Part shown: positions 33,888 to 42,319 of the stretch, piece by piece
Numbering within the stretch: position 1 is the first letter of the stretch
Layout of the letters: every line of letters begins with the position of its first letter
Source of the DNA: Thalassobaculum_A sp040219615
GTDB lineage: Bacteria > Pseudomonadota > Alphaproteobacteria > Thalassobaculales > Thalassobaculaceae
Length of the DNA: 64,000 nt
Reading direction: 5' to 3'
NCBI RefSeq assembly: GCF_040219615.1
Contig: NZ_JAVJSE010000010.1
Span: forward strand, 453,194 to 517,193
Program-made: the position numbers and the translations under genes
Notes under the pieces: model-generated
What the model was told of the DNA's origin: nothing
Databases searched by the model: none
What the model saw: only the letters and a program-made list of their open reading frames with translations

Positions 33888-34187
33888 GTGAGCAGCCCCG
33901 CCACCAGCAGCCAGTGGCCTCTCTGGGAGGTCTTCATCCGCGGCCAGCACGGCCTGTCGCACCGGCATGTCGGCAGCCTGCACGCCCCGGACGCCGAGAT
34001 GGCGGTCAACCACGCCCGCGACGTCTACACCCGGCGCAACGAGGGGGTCAGCATCTGGGTGGTGAAGGCCGCCGACATCACCGCCAGCGCGCCGGGCGAC
34101 AAGGGCCCGCTGTTCGAGCCGTCGAACAGCAAGGTCTACCGCCACCCGACCTTCTTCGACATCCCCGAGGAAGTGGGGCCGATGTGA
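33888..34187 (+). CDS. paaB: Phenylacetyl-CoA epoxidase structural subunit PaaB
   Basis: A 99-residue subunit that bridges PaaAC units. It shows the family text WPLWEVFIRGQHGLSHRHVGSLHAPDAEMAVNHARDVYTRRNEGVSIWVVKAADI. The GTG at 33888 is preceded by GAGGAGG. Its stop overlaps the paaC start by one base (TGATG). Confidence 0.96.
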   Translation: MSSPATSSQWPLWEVFIRGQHGLSHRHVGSLHAPDAEMAVNHARDVYTRRNEGVSIWVVKAADITASAPGDKGPLFEPSNSKVYRHPTFFDIPEEVGPM

Positions 34188-34978
34188 TGGCCGCGACCGC
34201 TCCCGCCGCCCACCCGGCGACCGTGCCCGGCGAAACGCTGTTCGAATACGCGCTGCGGCTCGGCGACAACGGCCTGATCCTCGGCCACCGGGTGTCGGAA
34301 TGGTGCGGGGTGTCGCCGGTGCTGGAGGAGGACATCGCGCTCGCCAACGTGGCGCTCGACCTGATCGGGCAGGCCACCCTGTGGCTCGGCCTCGCCGCCG
34401 AGCTCGAGGGCAAGGGACGCAGCGCCGACGAGCTCGCCTTCCTGCGCGACGCCGGCGGCTTCCGCAACCTGCTGCTGGTCGAGCAGCCGAACGGCGACTT
34501 CGCCCAGACCCTGGCACGGCAGTATTTCTTCGACGCCTGGCACCACCCGCTGCTGGCGGCGCTCGCGACGTCGAGCGAGCCGCGGATCGCGGAGATCGCC
34601 GAGAAGGCATCCAAGGAGGCGGCCTACCACCTGAACCGCAGCCGCGACCTGGTGGTCCGGCTGGGCGACGGGACGCCGGAGAGCCACGGCCGCATGCAGC
34701 GCTCGGTCGACGACCTGTGGCCCTACACCGGCGAGCTGTTCCTGGCCGACCCGGTCGACGAGGCGATGGCCGCCGCCGGTGCGGCACCGGCGCTGTCCGA
34801 CATCCGCGCGCTGTGGGACGCCGAGGTGTCCGCGACCCTGGCGCAGGCGACCCTGCGCCGGCCCGAGCCCGGCTACGTCCAGAAGGGCGGCAAGCGCGGC
34901 GTGCACAGCGAGCATCTCGGCTTCCTGCTGGCGGAGATGCAGTTCCTGCAGCGCGCCTATCCCGGCGCGCGCTGGTGA
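34187..34978 (+). CDS. paaC: Phenylacetyl-CoA epoxidase structural subunit PaaC
   Basis: A 263-residue ferritin-like but non-catalytic partner of PaaA. Family text includes LGDNGLILGHRVSEWCGVSPVLEEDIALANVALDLIGQA near the start, QPNGDFAQTLARQYFFDAWH near 100 and KEAAYHLNRSRDLVVRLGDGT near 145. The start at 34187 overlaps paaB. It binds substrate CoA and stabilises PaaA. Confidence 0.96.
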   Translation: MAATAPAAHPATVPGETLFEYALRLGDNGLILGHRVSEWCGVSPVLEEDIALANVALDLIGQATLWLGLAAELEGKGRSADELAFLRDAGGFRNLLLVEQPNGDFAQTLARQYFFDAWHHPLLAALATSSEPRIAEIAEKASKEAAYHLNRSRDLVVRLGDGTPESHGRMQRSVDDLWPYTGELFLADPVDEAMAAAGAAPALSDIRALWDAEVSATLAQATLRRPEPGYVQKGGKRGVHSEHLGFLLAEMQFLQRAYPGARW

Positions 34979-34987
34979 GGCCCGGCC

Positions 34988-35488
34988 ATGGACACCGCCA
35001 CCCGGCCGCCGGTTGAACAGATCCGGTCCTGGCTCGACCAGGTGCCCGACCCCGAGATCCCGGTGATCTCGCTGGTCGACCTCGGCATCATCCGCGACCT
35101 CGCCTGGGAGGGCGACACCCTGGTGGTGACGGTAACGCCGACCTATTCCGGCTGCCCGGCCACCGCCGTCATCAACCTGGAGATCGAGAACGCGCTGCAC
35201 GCCCGGGGCATCGCGCGGGTCGAGCTGCGCCGCCGGTTGTCGCCGGCCTGGACCACCGACTGGATCAGCGACGCCGGCCGCCGCAAGCTGCAGGGCTACG
35301 GCATCGCCCCGCCGGTCGCCGGCACCGCCGGCTGCAACCTCGGCGGCGACGCGGCCCCGACGGTCGCCTGCCCGCATTGCGGCTCGACCGCCACCCGGCT
35401 GGTCAGCCAGTTCGGCTCGACCCCCTGCAAGGCCGCCTACCGCTGCACCGACTGCCTGGAGCCGTTCGACTACTTCAAGTGCCACTGA
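34988..35488 (+). CDS. paaD: PaaD, MIP18-like assembly factor for the phenylacetyl-CoA epoxidase
   Basis: A 166-residue protein of the PaaD/SufT (DUF59) family. The N-terminal domain carries VPDPEIPVISLVDLGIIRDL and VTPTYSGCPATAVI with the conserved cysteine. The C-terminus ends in a zinc-ribbon-like CPHCGS ... PCKAAYRCTDCLEPFDYFKCH. PaaD is thought to help iron-sulfur or diiron assembly for PaaE/PaaA. A REP-like element separates it from paaE. Confidence 0.95.
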   Translation: MDTATRPPVEQIRSWLDQVPDPEIPVISLVDLGIIRDLAWEGDTLVVTVTPTYSGCPATAVINLEIENALHARGIARVELRRRLSPAWTTDWISDAGRRKLQGYGIAPPVAGTAGCNLGGDAAPTVACPHCGSTATRLVSQFGSTPCKAAYRCTDCLEPFDYFKCH

Positions 35489-35521
35489 GGGGGCGCATGA
35501 TGGAAACGCGCCCGTCGCTTC

Positions 35522-35649
35522 GTGGGATCCGGCTCCGTCCCGCCGCCGGCGGTCCGGTCCGGAATGACGAAGGAAGAAGTGGGACAGCCTCCCCTTGTCG
35601 TCATTCCGGACGGGCGCGCCGCCCTCGGCGCGGCCGAGCCGGAACCCAC
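35522..35649. repeat. REP/BIME-like intergenic repeat, copy 1 (between paaD and paaE)
   Basis: Two inverted halves face each other: GTGGGATCCGG ... GGTCCGGAATGACG on the left and CGTCATTCCGGACGG ... GCCGGAACCCAC on the right, with a short spacer. Each half can fold on its own. The same element recurs at about 44.0, 50.4, 60.0 and 63.8 kb. Lying inside the paa operon, it could affect the relative amounts of paaABCD and paaE message. Confidence 0.75.
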
Positions 35650-35692
35650 CCGCTAACCCGCGCTGTCCGCAAGCTGAACGAGTGATCCCGAC

Positions 35693-36769
35693 ATGGCGCA
35701 TTTCTACCCGCTGAGCGTGACCGAGGTCCGGCACGACACCCGCGACTCGGTGGTGGTCACCTTCGAGCCGCGGCCCGAGGACCGCGAGCGCTTCGGCTAT
35801 GTCCAGGGCCAGTACCTGACGTTCCGGCGCGCCTTCGACGGCGAGGAACTGCGGCGCTCCTACTCGATCTGCGCCGGGCGCGCCGAGAACCGGCTGCGGG
35901 TCGGCATCCGCAAGGTCGAGGGCGGCTGCTTCTCGGGCTGGGCCAACGAGGAGCTGAAGGTCGGCGACGTGCTGGAGGCGATGCCGCCGACGGGCAACTT
36001 CCACACCCCGATCGAGGCCGACCGGGCACGCCGCTATCTCGGCTTCGCCGGCGGCAGCGGCATCACCCCGCTGCTCGGCATCGTCCGCACGGTGCTGGCC
36101 GAGGAGCCGCGGTCGAGCTTCACCCTGGTCTACGGCAACCGCTCGATCAACACGATCATGTTCCGCGAGGAACTGGAAGACTTGAAGAACCAGCACCTGG
36201 GGCGGCTGAGCATCCTGCACGTCCTGGAGAGCGAGGATCCGGACGGCGGCCTGTTCAGCGGCCGCCTCGACCGCGACAAGTGCCGGGCGCTGTTCGGCCG
36301 GTGGATCGATGTCGCCCATGCCGACCTGGCCTTCATCTGCGGGCCGGAGCCGATGATGCTGGCGGTCGCCGAGACCCTGAAGGAGCACGGCCTGGACGAC
36401 CGGCAGATCAAGTTCGAGCTGTTCGCCAGCGGCCAGCCCGGCCGCGCCCGCCGGGCCGCGGCCGCCGCCAAGCCGGCCGCCACCGACCAGACCTGCACCG
36501 CCACCATCGTGCTGGACGGCACGGCGGTCACCCTGACCATGCCGAAGGGCGGGCAGACCGTGCTGGAGGCGGCGAAGGCCGCCAACATCGACGCACCCTA
36601 TGCCTGTACCGCCGGTGTATGCTCGACCTGTCGGGCGATGGTGGTCGAGGGCGAGGTCGAGATGGAGGCCAACTACGCCCTCGAGGACTACGAGGTGCGA
36701 CGAGGCTACGTCCTGACTTGCCAGAGCCGTCCGGTAAGCGACAAGGTCGTCATAGACTACGATCGATAG
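35693..36769 (+). CDS. paaE: PaaE, reductase of the phenylacetyl-CoA epoxidase
   Basis: A 358-residue FAD and [2Fe-2S] reductase feeding electrons from NADPH to PaaA. The FAD-binding motif is RRSYSICAG near residue 57, the NADP domain GFAGGSGITPLLGI near 118, and the C-terminal plant-type ferredoxin motif CTAGVCSTCRAMVVEG with the last Cys in LTCQSRP. Length equals E. coli PaaE (356). The REP-like element upstream leaves it about 200 bp after paaD. Confidence 0.96.
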   Translation: MAHFYPLSVTEVRHDTRDSVVVTFEPRPEDRERFGYVQGQYLTFRRAFDGEELRRSYSICAGRAENRLRVGIRKVEGGCFSGWANEELKVGDVLEAMPPTGNFHTPIEADRARRYLGFAGGSGITPLLGIVRTVLAEEPRSSFTLVYGNRSINTIMFREELEDLKNQHLGRLSILHVLESEDPDGGLFSGRLDRDKCRALFGRWIDVAHADLAFICGPEPMMLAVAETLKEHGLDDRQIKFELFASGQPGRARRAAAAAKPAATDQTCTATIVLDGTAVTLTMPKGGQTVLEAAKAANIDAPYACTAGVCSTCRAMVVEGEVEMEANYALEDYEVRRGYVLTCQSRPVSDKVVIDYDR

Positions 36770-36845
36770 AGCGCCGCAGGACGTTGCCCCGCAGGACGTT
36801 GCCCCACCGAAGGTCCCCACTGCAGCCCCCGGGGAGGGAGCGCCG

Positions 36846-37634
36846 ATGAGCGACGATCTGGACCTGACCGAGTATCTGAGCCACGGCGGCAAGCTGTCGT
36901 CGCCGGACAACGCGCCGCCGCGCTATCGCGGCGAGCTGATGCGCCTGATGGCGACCTTCGTCGATTCCGAGCTTGCCGGTGCCGCCGGCTTCGCCGACGT
37001 GATCAATGCCGGCCCCGGCATCAAGGAGCGGATCGCCGCCAGCCGGATCGTGTTCGAGAAGCTGGTCAACGCCGACCGGGTACTGAAGATCATGGGCGAT
37101 TTCGGCGCCGACACCGGCCGCTACGTCAACCACCATCCGTGGGCCGCCCGACTGCCGCGCGACGCCGACATCGGCGCCAGCCGGCACGGCGGCGACATGC
37201 GGCTGAGCGTGTTCCACTATCCGATCGACGGCTGGACCGATGCGGTGGTCATGAACGTGCTGATGGGCCGGGCGACGGCGATCCAGCTCGACGAGTTCGC
37301 GCACGGCTCGTACCAGCCGCTGGCCGAGGCGTTCCGGGCGATCCTGCCGACCGAGGTCCGCCACGCCGAACTCGGGCTGGAGGGGCTGCGGATGCTGGTG
37401 CTGACCGCCGAGGACCGTGCCGCCGCCCGGGCCTCCGCCGCCTACTGGCGCCCGCGGGTGGCGGCCAGCTTCGGGTCGGCCGGGTCGGCCCGCTACGATA
37501 CCCTGCGGCGCTTCGGCCTGCGCCGCACCCCGAACGACGTGCTGGCCGAGCGCTGGCGCGGCGAAATCGCCGAGCTGCTGGACGAGCTCGGCATCGCCCC
37601 GGAGACGGGCACCGAGGAGGGGTCCCGAGCGTGA
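36846..37634 (+). CDS. Additional PaaA/PaaC-family (phenylacetic acid catabolic) ferritin-like protein
   Basis: A 262-residue member of the same ferritin-like family as PaaA and PaaC. Candidate metal residues are Glu42 in DSELAGAAGFAD and the ExxH of PTEVRHAELG (Glu170, His173); IQLDEFAHG (Glu150, His153) is also suggestive. The first ExxH of PaaA (DEAGH) appears replaced by VNAD, so a normal diiron site is doubtful. It has a strong GGGGAGGGAG site, follows paaE by 76 bp and overlaps paaY by 4 bp (GTGA). It is thus part of the paa transcription unit, but its role is unknown. Confidence 0.85.
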   Translation: MSDDLDLTEYLSHGGKLSSPDNAPPRYRGELMRLMATFVDSELAGAAGFADVINAGPGIKERIAASRIVFEKLVNADRVLKIMGDFGADTGRYVNHHPWAARLPRDADIGASRHGGDMRLSVFHYPIDGWTDAVVMNVLMGRATAIQLDEFAHGSYQPLAEAFRAILPTEVRHAELGLEGLRMLVLTAEDRAAARASAAYWRPRVAASFGSAGSARYDTLRRFGLRRTPNDVLAERWRGEIAELLDELGIAPETGTEEGSRA

Positions 37635-38248
37635 GTGGAGTCTATGCCTTCGACGGGGTGGTCCCGGTGGTCGACCCCGCCGCCTTCGTGCACCCGGCCG
37701 CCGTGCTGATCGGCGACGTTATCATCGGCCCGAACTGCTATGTCGGGCCGCTGGCCTGCCTGCGCGGCGATTTCGGCCGGATCGTCATGGAGGCCGGGTC
37801 GAACCTGCAGGAGACCTGCGTGGTGCATTCCTTCCCCGACCTAGAGGTGGTGATCGAGGAGGAGGGCCACATCGGCCACGGCGCGGTGCTGCACGGCTGC
37901 CGGATCGGCCGCAACGCCATGGTCGGCATGAACGCGGTGGTGATGGACGAGGCCGTGATCGGCGAGAACAGTATCGTCGCCGCCATGGCATTCGTGAAGG
38001 CCAAGGACCGGATCCCGCCGAACAGCCTGGCGGTCGGGGCGCCCGCCCGGGTGGTGCGCGAGTTGAGCGACAAGGAGATCCAGTGGAAGCGAGAGGGCAC
38101 CGGCGTCTACCGCCAGCTCGCCGCCGAGGCCCGCGGCAAGCTGGTGGCCTGCGCACCGCTGGCCGCGGTCGAGCCGGACCGCAGGCGGGTCAGCGCGCCA
38201 CGCTACGACCCGCTGTTCCTGGAGCGCCTGAAGTTCGGGGACGGCTGA
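37631..38248 (+). CDS. paaY: PaaY, gamma-carbonic-anhydrase-fold hexapeptide-repeat protein
   Basis: A 205-residue left-handed beta-helix protein: VYAFDGVVPVVDPAAFVHPAAVLIGDVIIGPNCYVGPLACLRGDFG, then HSFPD, HIGHGAVLHGCRIGRNAMVGMNAVVMDEAVIG. The three His residues of gamma-carbonic anhydrases are present (in VVHSF, GHIGHGA). PaaY acts in phenylacetate pathways as a thioesterase for by-product CoA esters. The GTG start at 37631 is fixed by the overlap with the previous stop. Confidence 0.92.
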   Translation: MSGVYAFDGVVPVVDPAAFVHPAAVLIGDVIIGPNCYVGPLACLRGDFGRIVMEAGSNLQETCVVHSFPDLEVVIEEEGHIGHGAVLHGCRIGRNAMVGMNAVVMDEAVIGENSIVAAMAFVKAKDRIPPNSLAVGAPARVVRELSDKEIQWKREGTGVYRQLAAEARGKLVACAPLAAVEPDRRRVSAPRYDPLFLERLKFGDG

Positions 38249-38330
38249 GCGGCGGCCCGGACCGATAGAGCAGCCCGGCCGCGGCTGTGCTAGCAAGCGC
38301 CGCAACGGCAATCTCAAAACCGAGGCCCCG

Positions 38331-38933
38331 GTGAGAACGATCCTGCATGTCGGCTGCGGCCGGCAGTCCCACGACGCCCTGCCGCCGTTGAACTGGGAGA
38401 ACGAGTGGCGGCAGGTCCGGATCGACATCGATCCCGCGGTCGAACCGGACATCGTCGCCTCGATCGTGGACATGGCCGGCATCGAGGACGGCTCGGCCGA
38501 ATGCGTGTTCTCGAAGCACAACATCGAGCACCTGGAGGCCCATGAGGTCCCGCAGTGCCTTGCCGCTTTCCACCGGGTCCTCAGGCCCGAAGGCTTCCTG
38601 ATCCTGCGGACGCCGGACCTGAGGAGCATCGCCCGGCTGCTTCTGAAGTACGACCCGGAGGAACCGCTCTACACCGTCCAGATCTACGGCAAGGACGTCC
38701 GGACTGCCCCGCTGGACATGCTCTACGGCCTGCGCCAGGCGATCGCCGGCGGCAATGGGTTCATGGCGCATCGCACCGGCTTCACCGCCGCGTCGCTGCG
38801 CCGGCACCTGCTGCGGGCAGGCTTCGAGAGGATCGAGATCATCGAGAAGCAGGACACCCATGAACTGAACTGCCTGGCGATGAAACGGGTCGACGGCAAC
38901 CTGCTGCCGGGGGTCCTGGGCCTGTCGGCCTGA
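38331..38933 (+). CDS. Class I SAM-dependent methyltransferase-like protein
   Basis: A 200-residue protein with a short methyltransferase fold. The first motif, ILHVGCGRQ at residue 4, is followed by VRIDIDPAVEPDI, then CVFSKHNIEHLEAHEV and ECLAAFHRVLRPEGFLILRTPD-like text near 75-100. The GTG at 38331 is the likely start. It lies between paaY and the convergent TetR gene, 82 bp after paaY, and its link to phenylacetate is unclear. The substrate cannot be told. Confidence 0.82.
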   Translation: MRTILHVGCGRQSHDALPPLNWENEWRQVRIDIDPAVEPDIVASIVDMAGIEDGSAECVFSKHNIEHLEAHEVPQCLAAFHRVLRPEGFLILRTPDLRSIARLLLKYDPEEPLYTVQIYGKDVRTAPLDMLYGLRQAIAGGNGFMAHRTGFTAASLRRHLLRAGFERIEIIEKQDTHELNCLAMKRVDGNLLPGVLGLSA

Positions 38934-38973
38934 CGGTGCGAGCGTGTGATCCGGCAGTGCTTCTCGCGGCCGC

Positions 38974-39570
38974 TCAGCGCACCGCCCGCACCCCCTCGAG
39001 GATCAGGGTGGTCGCCAGGTCGGCGTATTCCTCGCGGGTCAGGCCGCCGTCCGGGCGGAACCACATGTAGACCCAGTTCAGCATGCCGAACAGCGACATG
39101 GTCACCGGCTTCAGCAGCGGCCGGCCGGAAACGAGCGCCGGGTTGACGGCCTGCAGCACCGCGCCGAAGCGGCCCACGATCCGGCGTTCCAGGGCCTTCA
39201 ACTCCTCGGCCCGGTCAGACGGCAGGGTCCGCATGCCGATGATCTGCACCTGGTGCAGGTCGTCGGCGTCGCGGTAGCACTCCAGCACCCGGCCGATCAG
39301 CCGGCGCAGCCGGCGCTCCGGCGGCAGGGCGGGGTCGTCGGCCTCGGCGACCGCGGCGTCGAGCTCCTCCAGGTGGCTGCGGATGATGTCCTGCAGCAGC
39401 GCTTCCTTGCTGTCGTAGTAGTGGTACAGCAGCGCCTTGGAGACTCCGCACTCGGTGGCGACCTGGGCCATCGAGGCGCGGTCGACGCCGTGCTCGGCGA
39501 ACACCGCCGCCGAGCGCTGCAGGATCGCCAGGCGCTTGTCGTCGTAGTCGGCGGCCCGGGTGCGCGCCAT
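38974..39570 (-). CDS. TetR-family regulator in the paa cluster (PaaR/PhaS-like position)
   Basis: A 198-residue TetR regulator. The helix-turn-helix is ILQRSAAVFAEHGVDRASMAQVATECGVSKALLYHYYDSKEALL. The ligand domain resembles TetR_C regulators of fatty-acid and phenylacetate pathways (LMNWVYMWF-like text: FGMLNWVYMWFRPDGGLTREEYADLATTLILEGV). It starts 3 bp after the paaK stop on the same strand. Phenylacetyl-CoA is the expected effector by analogy with PaaR; a matching palindrome lies at 42.23 kb. Confidence 0.9.
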   Translation of the reverse strand: MARTRAADYDDKRLAILQRSAAVFAEHGVDRASMAQVATECGVSKALLYHYYDSKEALLQDIIRSHLEELDAAVAEADDPALPPERRLRRLIGRVLECYRDADDLHQVQIIGMRTLPSDRAEELKALERRIVGRFGAVLQAVNPALVSGRPLLKPVTMSLFGMLNWVYMWFRPDGGLTREEYADLATTLILEGVRAVR

Positions 39571-39572
39571 GG

Positions 39573-40877
39573 TCAGTCCTTCGGCCGCTTGTCGACCACC
39601 CGCCGGGCCTTGCCGGCCGAGCGCTCGACCCCGCCCGGGTCCCTGACCTCGACCGCGGCGGTGACGCCGATCACGCTCTTGATGTGATGCGCCAGCTCGC
39701 GGGCCGAGGACTCTCGGTCGGCTGCCGCCCCCTCGGCGGCCTCGACCAGCACGGTCATGCGGTCCATGCGGCCGTCGCGGGTCAGCTCGATCTGGAAATG
39801 CGGCGCCAGGCCACGGCACTTCATGAGTTGCTCCTCGATCTGGGTCGGGAACACGTTGACGCCGCGGACGATCATCATGTCGTCCGAGCGGCCGGTGATC
39901 TTCTCGATCCGCCGCATGGCGCGCGCCGTGCCGGGCAGCAGCCGGGTCAGGTCGCGGGTCCGGTAACGGACGATCGGCAGCGCCTCCTTGGTCAGCGTGG
40001 TGAACACCAGCTCGCCGACCTCGCCGTCCGGCAGCACCGCGCCGGTCTCCGGGTCGACGATCTCCGGGTAGAAATGGTCCTCCCAGACATGCAGGCCGTC
40101 CTTGGTCTCGACGCACTCGTTGGCGACCCCCGGACCCATCACCTCGGACAGGCCGTAGATGTCGACCGCGTGCATGTCGAAGGCCTGCTCGATCTCCCGG
40201 CGCATGGCGTTGGTCCAGGGCTCGGCGCCGAAGATCCCGACCGCCAGCGAGGTCTCGCGCGGGTCCATGCCGAGGCGCCGGAACTCGTCGAGGATCGACA
40301 GCATGTAGGACGGCGTCACCATGATGATGCGCGGCCGGAAGTCGGTGATCAGGGTGACCTGCCGCTCGGTCATGCCGCCGGACACCGGCACCACCGTGCA
40401 GCCCAGCCTCTCGGCCCCGTAGTGGGCGCCCAGGCCGCCGGTGAACAGGCCGTAGCCGTAGGCGACATGGGCGACGTCGCCGGCCCGGCCGCCGGACGCC
40501 CGGATCGAGCGCGCCATCAGGCTCGCCCAGTTGTCGATGTCGCCCCGGGTGTAGCCGACCACCGTCGGCTTGCCGGTGGTGCCGGACGAGGCGTGCAGGC
40601 GGGCCACCCTGTCGCGCGGCACCGCGAACATGCCGAACGGATAGGTGTCGCGCAGGTCGGCCTTGCCGGTGAACGGGAACAGCCTGAGGTCTTCGAGGCT
40701 GCGCAGGTCGTCCGGATGCACGCCGGCCGCGTCGAACCGGGCCTTGTAGAACGGCGAGTTGGCGTAGGCGTGACCGAGCGACCACTTCATGCGCTCGAGC
40801 TGCAGGGCGGCGATCTCGTCGCGCGACGCGGTCTCGATCGGCTCCAGGTCCCCGGGCTTCGGCGACAGGTCTTCCAT
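39573..40877 (-). CDS. paaK: Phenylacetate-CoA ligase
   Basis: A 434-residue adenylate-forming ligase that activates phenylacetate with ATP and CoA. The P-loop-like motif is LHASSGTTGKPTVVGYTRGDIDNWA near residue 92. The GLSEVMGPGVANEC segment near 235 and RTRDLTRLLPG followed by GRSDDMMIVRGVNVFPTQIEEQLM near 330 are diagnostic for PaaK. Length matches the family (about 435). It belongs to the minus-strand unit paaG-paaI-paaK-tetR. Confidence 0.96.
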   Translation of the reverse strand: MEDLSPKPGDLEPIETASRDEIAALQLERMKWSLGHAYANSPFYKARFDAAGVHPDDLRSLEDLRLFPFTGKADLRDTYPFGMFAVPRDRVARLHASSGTTGKPTVVGYTRGDIDNWASLMARSIRASGGRAGDVAHVAYGYGLFTGGLGAHYGAERLGCTVVPVSGGMTERQVTLITDFRPRIIMVTPSYMLSILDEFRRLGMDPRETSLAVGIFGAEPWTNAMRREIEQAFDMHAVDIYGLSEVMGPGVANECVETKDGLHVWEDHFYPEIVDPETGAVLPDGEVGELVFTTLTKEALPIVRYRTRDLTRLLPGTARAMRRIEKITGRSDDMMIVRGVNVFPTQIEEQLMKCRGLAPHFQIELTRDGRMDRMTVLVEAAEGAAADRESSARELAHHIKSVIGVTAAVEVRDPGGVERSAGKARRVVDKRPKD

Positions 40878-40905
40878 GGGCGTTCTCCCCCGATACCCGC
40901 TTCTC

Positions 40906-41352
40906 TTACTCGGCGCCCAGCAGGGTTCCGCCGATGGTCCGCGACTGGCCGCGGAACTCGGCGACCGGCTCGCCCTTCTGGTTGGTGACCACGATGTCGT
41001 AGATGCCGCTGCGGCCGTAGCGCTGGACCTCGTGGGCGCTGGCGGTCAGCCGTTCGCCCTCGAAGGCCGGGGCGATGAAGGTGATCGAGCAGTGCTGCGC
41101 GACCGCCCGCTGGTCGTAGCTGTTGCAGGCGAAGGCGAAGGCGGAGTCGGCCAGCGTGAAGATGTAGCCGCCGTGGCAGGTGCCGTGGCCGTTGGTCTTG
41201 GATCCGTCGACCGTCATCGACAGCATCGCCGTGCCGGGACCGACCCCGTCCAGCGTCATGCCGAGGTTTTGCGAGGCCTCGTCGTCGTCCCACATCGCCC
41301 GGGCGCAGGCCTCGGCAAGTTCCTGCGGCGACAGCTCGGATGCGGCGCTCAT
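40906..41352 (-). CDS. paaI: Hydroxyphenylacetyl-CoA thioesterase PaaI
   Basis: A 148-residue hotdog-fold thioesterase. The catalytic region TNGHGTCHGGYIFTLADSAFAFACNS near residues 50-75 carries the conserved HGG and Asp. PaaI releases CoA from dead-end hydroxyphenylacetyl-CoA esters. The start at 41352 overlaps the paaG stop (TGATG), so it is translationally coupled. Confidence 0.95.
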   Translation of the reverse strand: MSAASELSPQELAEACARAMWDDDEASQNLGMTLDGVGPGTAMLSMTVDGSKTNGHGTCHGGYIFTLADSAFAFACNSYDQRAVAQHCSITFIAPAFEGERLTASAHEVQRYGRSGIYDIVVTNQKGEPVAEFRGQSRTIGGTLLGAE

Positions 41353-42149
41353 CAGCGCCGTCCCGTGAACGCCGCGGGGCGCTTGCCGGTGAAGGCCGCC
41401 ACCCCTTCCGCATAGTCCGGGGTCAGCCCGGCCTCGCGCTGCAGGTCGCGCTCCAGGTCGAGCTGGGCGTCCAGGGAGTTGGTGGCGGCCGCCTGGATCG
41501 CCCGCTTGGTCAGGCCGAGGCCGATGGTCGGCCCGGCCGCCAGCGACGCCGCCAGCTTGCCGGCCTCGTCCATCAGGCGGTCGTCGTCCACGGCCTGCCA
41601 GATCATGCCCCAGGCGGCGGCGGTCTCGGCGTCGAGCGGCTGGCCGGTCAGCGCCAGGCCCTTGGCCCGGGCCTCGCCGAGCAGTCGGGTCAGCGTCCAG
41701 GTGCCGCCGGAATCCGGGATCAGCCCGATCCGGCAGAACGCCTGGATGAACTTCGCCGAGCGGCCGGCCAGCACCAGGTCGCAGGCCAGCGCGACGCTGG
41801 CCCCGGCGCCGGCGGCGACGCCGTTGACCGCGCAGACGACCGGCTTCTCGATGTCGCGGATCAGCCGGATCAGCGGGTTGTAGAGCTTCTCCAGAGTCTC
41901 GCCCAGGTCGGGCTCGCCGGCGGCTTGGCGCGGGTCGACCGCCGCCAGGTCCTGGCCGGCGCAGAACGCCCGACCCGCCCCGGTCAGAAGGATCGCGCGC
42001 ACCGTCTCGTCCCAGCGCGCCTCGTCGAGGGCGGCGTGCAGGGCGCGGTGCATGGCCTCGTCGAAGGCGTTGAGCTTGTCCGGCCGGTTCAGGGTCAGCC
42101 GGGCGACCCCGTCGGCGACCTCGACCAGCACCGTTTCGTTCGGCGCCAT
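41352..42149 (-). CDS. paaG: 1,2-epoxyphenylacetyl-CoA isomerase PaaG
   Basis: A 265-residue enoyl-CoA hydratase/isomerase-family protein. Oxyanion-hole text is GAGRAFCAGQDLAAV near residue 58 and VNGVAAGAGASVALACDLVLAGRSAKFIQAFCRIGLIPDSGGTW near 105. FCAGQDL and the IPDSGGTW segment are typical of PaaG. It converts the epoxide made by PaaABCE into the oxepin-CoA. The ATG at 42149 has GGGAGG; the longer open frame upstream lacks family text. Confidence 0.94.
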   Translation of the reverse strand: MAPNETVLVEVADGVARLTLNRPDKLNAFDEAMHRALHAALDEARWDETVRAILLTGAGRAFCAGQDLAAVDPRQAAGEPDLGETLEKLYNPLIRLIRDIEKPVVCAVNGVAAGAGASVALACDLVLAGRSAKFIQAFCRIGLIPDSGGTWTLTRLLGEARAKGLALTGQPLDAETAAAWGMIWQAVDDDRLMDEAGKLAASLAAGPTIGLGLTKRAIQAAATNSLDAQLDLERDLQREAGLTPDYAEGVAAFTGKRPAAFTGRR

Positions 42150-42226
42150 GGTGTCGTCCTCCCTTGCAGTGGCGTCCCGCAATCCTGGGGCATCGGCCGG
42201 CGATTCCGAACCGGCATCTTGCATCG

Positions 42227-42240
42227 ACCGACCGGTCAGT
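42227..42240. promoter_or_regulatory. TetR-type operator candidate between paaG and paaN
   Basis: ACCGACCGGTCAGT is a near-perfect palindrome (revcomp differs at one symmetric pair) in the divergent paaG-paaN gap. Such CCGACCGGTCGG-like sites are common for TetR regulators of fatty-acid and phenylacetate genes. The TetR encoded at 38974-39570 is the obvious candidate to bind here and control both units. Confidence 0.6.
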
Positions 42241-42319
42241 CAATTATTATCGGCCAACCGCCACCGACCGTTGCCGGGACCGCCGGGAGAGCCCGGATGG
42301 CGTATCGAGGGAGAAAGCC

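Noticed and set aside
34136..36910. A 924-residue open frame on the minus strand opposite paaC-paaE
   Set aside because: The plus strand carries clear PaaC, PaaD and PaaE sequences throughout. The minus frame is only their antisense.
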